A stretch of 64,000 bases of DNA from CAMLIZ01 sp040758375 (lineage in GTDB: Bacteria; Pseudomonadota; Gammaproteobacteria; Burkholderiales; Burkholderiaceae_C). The notes below the pieces were generated by a model. It was not told where the DNA came from. It saw nothing but the letters and a program-made list of their open reading frames with translations, and ran no database searches. Position 1 is the stretch's first letter. The number at the start of each line of letters is the position of its first letter. The position numbers were made by a program, and so were the translations under genes. The stretch is taken from assembly GCA_040758375.1 (NCBI GenBank), contig JBFLWE010000009.1, forward strand, positions 25,981 to 89,980. The letters run 5' to 3'. Shown piece by piece: positions 62,702-64,000 of this stretch.

Positions 62702-63679
62702 TCATTGCATCGCCAGGCGGCCTCCGGCGGCGGCCAGGCCCTGCGCCACCACGCGCACCTGCTCGCGCAGCCAGCGCATCGCGGCCGCGCCGTGGCTGCG
62801 GTCGTGCCAGAGCTGGTAGTACGCCAGCGGTGGAAACGCCACCGGGCAGGGCACCACCCGCAGCGGCAGCGCGTCGAGGTAGCGCTGGCAGAACTGGCGG
62901 CCCGTCGTCAGCACCAGCAGGCTGCGCGCCACCATCAGCGGGATCAGGCTGAAGTGCGCGCTGCGCACCGCCACCCGGCGTTGCAGGCCCAGGTTGGCGA
63001 GGTGCTCGTCGATCACGCCGCGCGCGCCCAGGTGCAGCGGCGCCGGCGCGACGTGTTCGCTGCCGAGGTAGCGCTCCACCGTCCAGGCGCCGCGCTGCGC
63101 GGCGCGCAGCGCCGGGTGGTCCTGCGCCACCAGGCAGACGATCTCGTCGCTGAACAGCTTGCCCAGGTGCAGCTCGGCCGGCGGCTGCAGCCAGTTGCCG
63201 ATGACCAGGTCGACATCGCCCGCGGCCAGGCTGCGCCGGTAGTCGAACTCCTCCGACAGCCCGTGCAGGTCCAGCGTGGCCTGCGGCGCCAGGCGCTTCA
63301 CGTGGGCCACCAGCTCGGGCAGGAAGAAGGGGTCGAGGTAGTCGCTGGCCGCGACGCGAAAGCCGATGCGTGCCTGTGCAGGGTCGAACTCGGCGCCGGC
63401 GCGCTGGCGCGGGTTGAACAGCCGGTCGGCCGCATCGAGCAGGCAGCGCGCGTCGTCCAGCATCTGCAGCGCGCGCTCGGTGGGCACGAGGCCGGCGCCG
63501 GTGCGCACCAGCAGCGCGTCGCCGGTGAGCTCGCGCAGGCGCTTGAGCTGCGCACTCACCGCGGGCTGCGTGCTGCGCAGCTTCATCGCCGCCTTCGAGA
63601 CGCTGCGCTCGCTGATCACGGTGTGCAAGACCTTCACCAGCTGCAGGTCGATCCTGCTCGATGCCGCCCGCTCTGCCAT
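62702..63679 (-). CDS. LysR-family transcriptional regulator
   Basis: A 325-residue regulator: winged helix LQLVKVLHTVISERSVSKAA, MKLRSTQPAVSAQLKRLREL at the N-terminus and a substrate-binding domain from about residue 100 (ARIGFRVAASDYLDPFFLPE). It lies between a glycerate kinase and a urate hydroxylase gene, all on the minus strand, so purine-degradation control is plausible. The effector is unknown. Confidence 0.9.
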   Translation of the reverse strand: MAERAASSRIDLQLVKVLHTVISERSVSKAAMKLRSTQPAVSAQLKRLRELTGDALLVRTGAGLVPTERALQMLDDARCLLDAADRLFNPRQRAGAEFDPAQARIGFRVAASDYLDPFFLPELVAHVKRLAPQATLDLHGLSEEFDYRRSLAAGDVDLVIGNWLQPPAELHLGKLFSDEIVCLVAQDHPALRAAQRGAWTVERYLGSEHVAPAPLHLGARGVIDEHLANLGLQRRVAVRSAHFSLIPLMVARSLLVLTTGRQFCQRYLDALPLRVVPCPVAFPPLAYYQLWHDRSHGAAAMRWLREQVRVVAQGLAAAGGRLAMQ

Positions 63680-63727
63680 GCACGCTGCTCCGTATCGGCC
63701 AGCCGGCTGCCCCGCGCGACGCGGCCC

Positions 63728-64000
63728 CTACTGCGCCTGCGCGCCCCAGCGGCGCAACAGCTCGCGCTCGGCATCGGTGATGCCGGTGGCATTGTTCAGG
63801 GGCATGGTGCGCGCCACCGCCGCGGCCTGCACGATCTGCTGCCGGTGCTGGCGGATCAGCGGCTCGGCATCGAGCCGCACGCCCTTTTGCGCCAGCTGCG
63901 CGTTGTGGCACATCACGCAGCGCTGCTCGATCACCGCCTGCACCTGCTGCAGGCTCACCGGCGCCGCCGCCGCGCCGCCGCCGGCCGAGGGCGCGGGCGC
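63728..64000 (-). CDS. puuD: C-terminal cytochrome domain of PuuD-type urate hydroxylase (partial)
   Basis: Only the last 90 residues are inside the window; the gene runs out at its 5' side (window end). The visible part begins with an Ala/Pro/Gly-rich linker (about 63959-64000) and contains one haem motif, CVMCH, in the sequence VQAVIEQRCVMCHNAQLAQ, then MPLNNATGITDAERELLRRW. This is the C-terminal cytochrome c domain of the membrane-bound PuuD urate hydroxylase family. Other cytochromes with this domain are possible until the N-terminus is seen. Confidence 0.8.
   Translation of the reverse strand, partial: APAPSAGGGAAAAPVSLQQVQAVIEQRCVMCHNAQLAQKGVRLDAEPLIRQHRQQIVQAAAVARTMPLNNATGITDAERELLRRWGAQAQ

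Overview
The window is about 70% G+C, densely coded, with many ATGA or TGATG start/stop overlaps. Gene families and their arrangement (ppk1/ppx, C-P lyase with a DUF1045 gene, MtlEFGK-type polyol transporter, urate hydroxylase tail) suggest a betaproteobacterium of the order Burkholderiales. The order is an inference from gene content. No rRNA, tRNA, CRISPR array or intact insertion sequence was seen.

Layout. 1-2.5 kb: tail of an ECF sigma factor, a Tat-exported ferritin-like protein, a small cytochrome c and a secreted metallophosphatase. 2.6-4.3 kb: a DUF4411 (PIN) / HTH-ImmA-IrrE pair whose PIN gene is frameshifted. 4.5-5.7 kb: small genes (an AraC-type regulator coupled to a VOC protein). 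5.8-26.7 kb: a phosphorus island with ppk1, a broken ATPase gene, ppx, an OlsB-like acyltransferase, a set of envelope and hydrolase genes, and a complete C-P lyase system (phnGHIJKLM on the minus strand; phnF, a DUF1045 gene, phnN and phnCDE on the plus strand). Four Pho-box-like arrays (7-bp direct repeats at 11-bp period) lie before ppk1, the acyltransferase, phnG and phnC. An identical 12-bp palindrome-like site, a candidate PhnF operator, lies before phnG/phnF and before phnC.

26.9-34.2 kb: a polyol (D-arabinitol/sorbitol/mannitol) operon of ABC transporter, two dehydrogenases and an AraC regulator, closed by a terminator. 34.4-43.5 kb: a subtilase with a GlyGly-CTERM-like tail, hipBA, two multi-haem cytochromes c, a coiled-coil membrane protein, a DMT permease and an acyl-CoA synthetase.

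43.6-61.3 kb: a catabolic locus that reads as beta-1,2-glucan (sophoro-oligosaccharide) utilisation. A roughly 14-kb minus-strand operon encodes a GH1 beta-glucosidase, LacI regulator, TonB-dependent receptor, GH144-like lipoprotein, binding protein, two permeases, an uncharacterised 1034-residue secreted protein and an ATPase. A GH94-type phosphorylase is divergent. LacI-type operators overlap both predicted transcription starts. 61.4-64 kb: glycerate kinase, LysR regulator and the cytochrome tail of a PuuD-type urate hydroxylase, suggesting a purine/glyoxylate pathway continuing beyond the window.

A recurring theme is short GC-rich dispersed repeats beginning at stop codons. In four places they have become part of reading frames (phnJ N-terminus, both polyol permeases' N-termini, and the middle of the 1034-residue protein).
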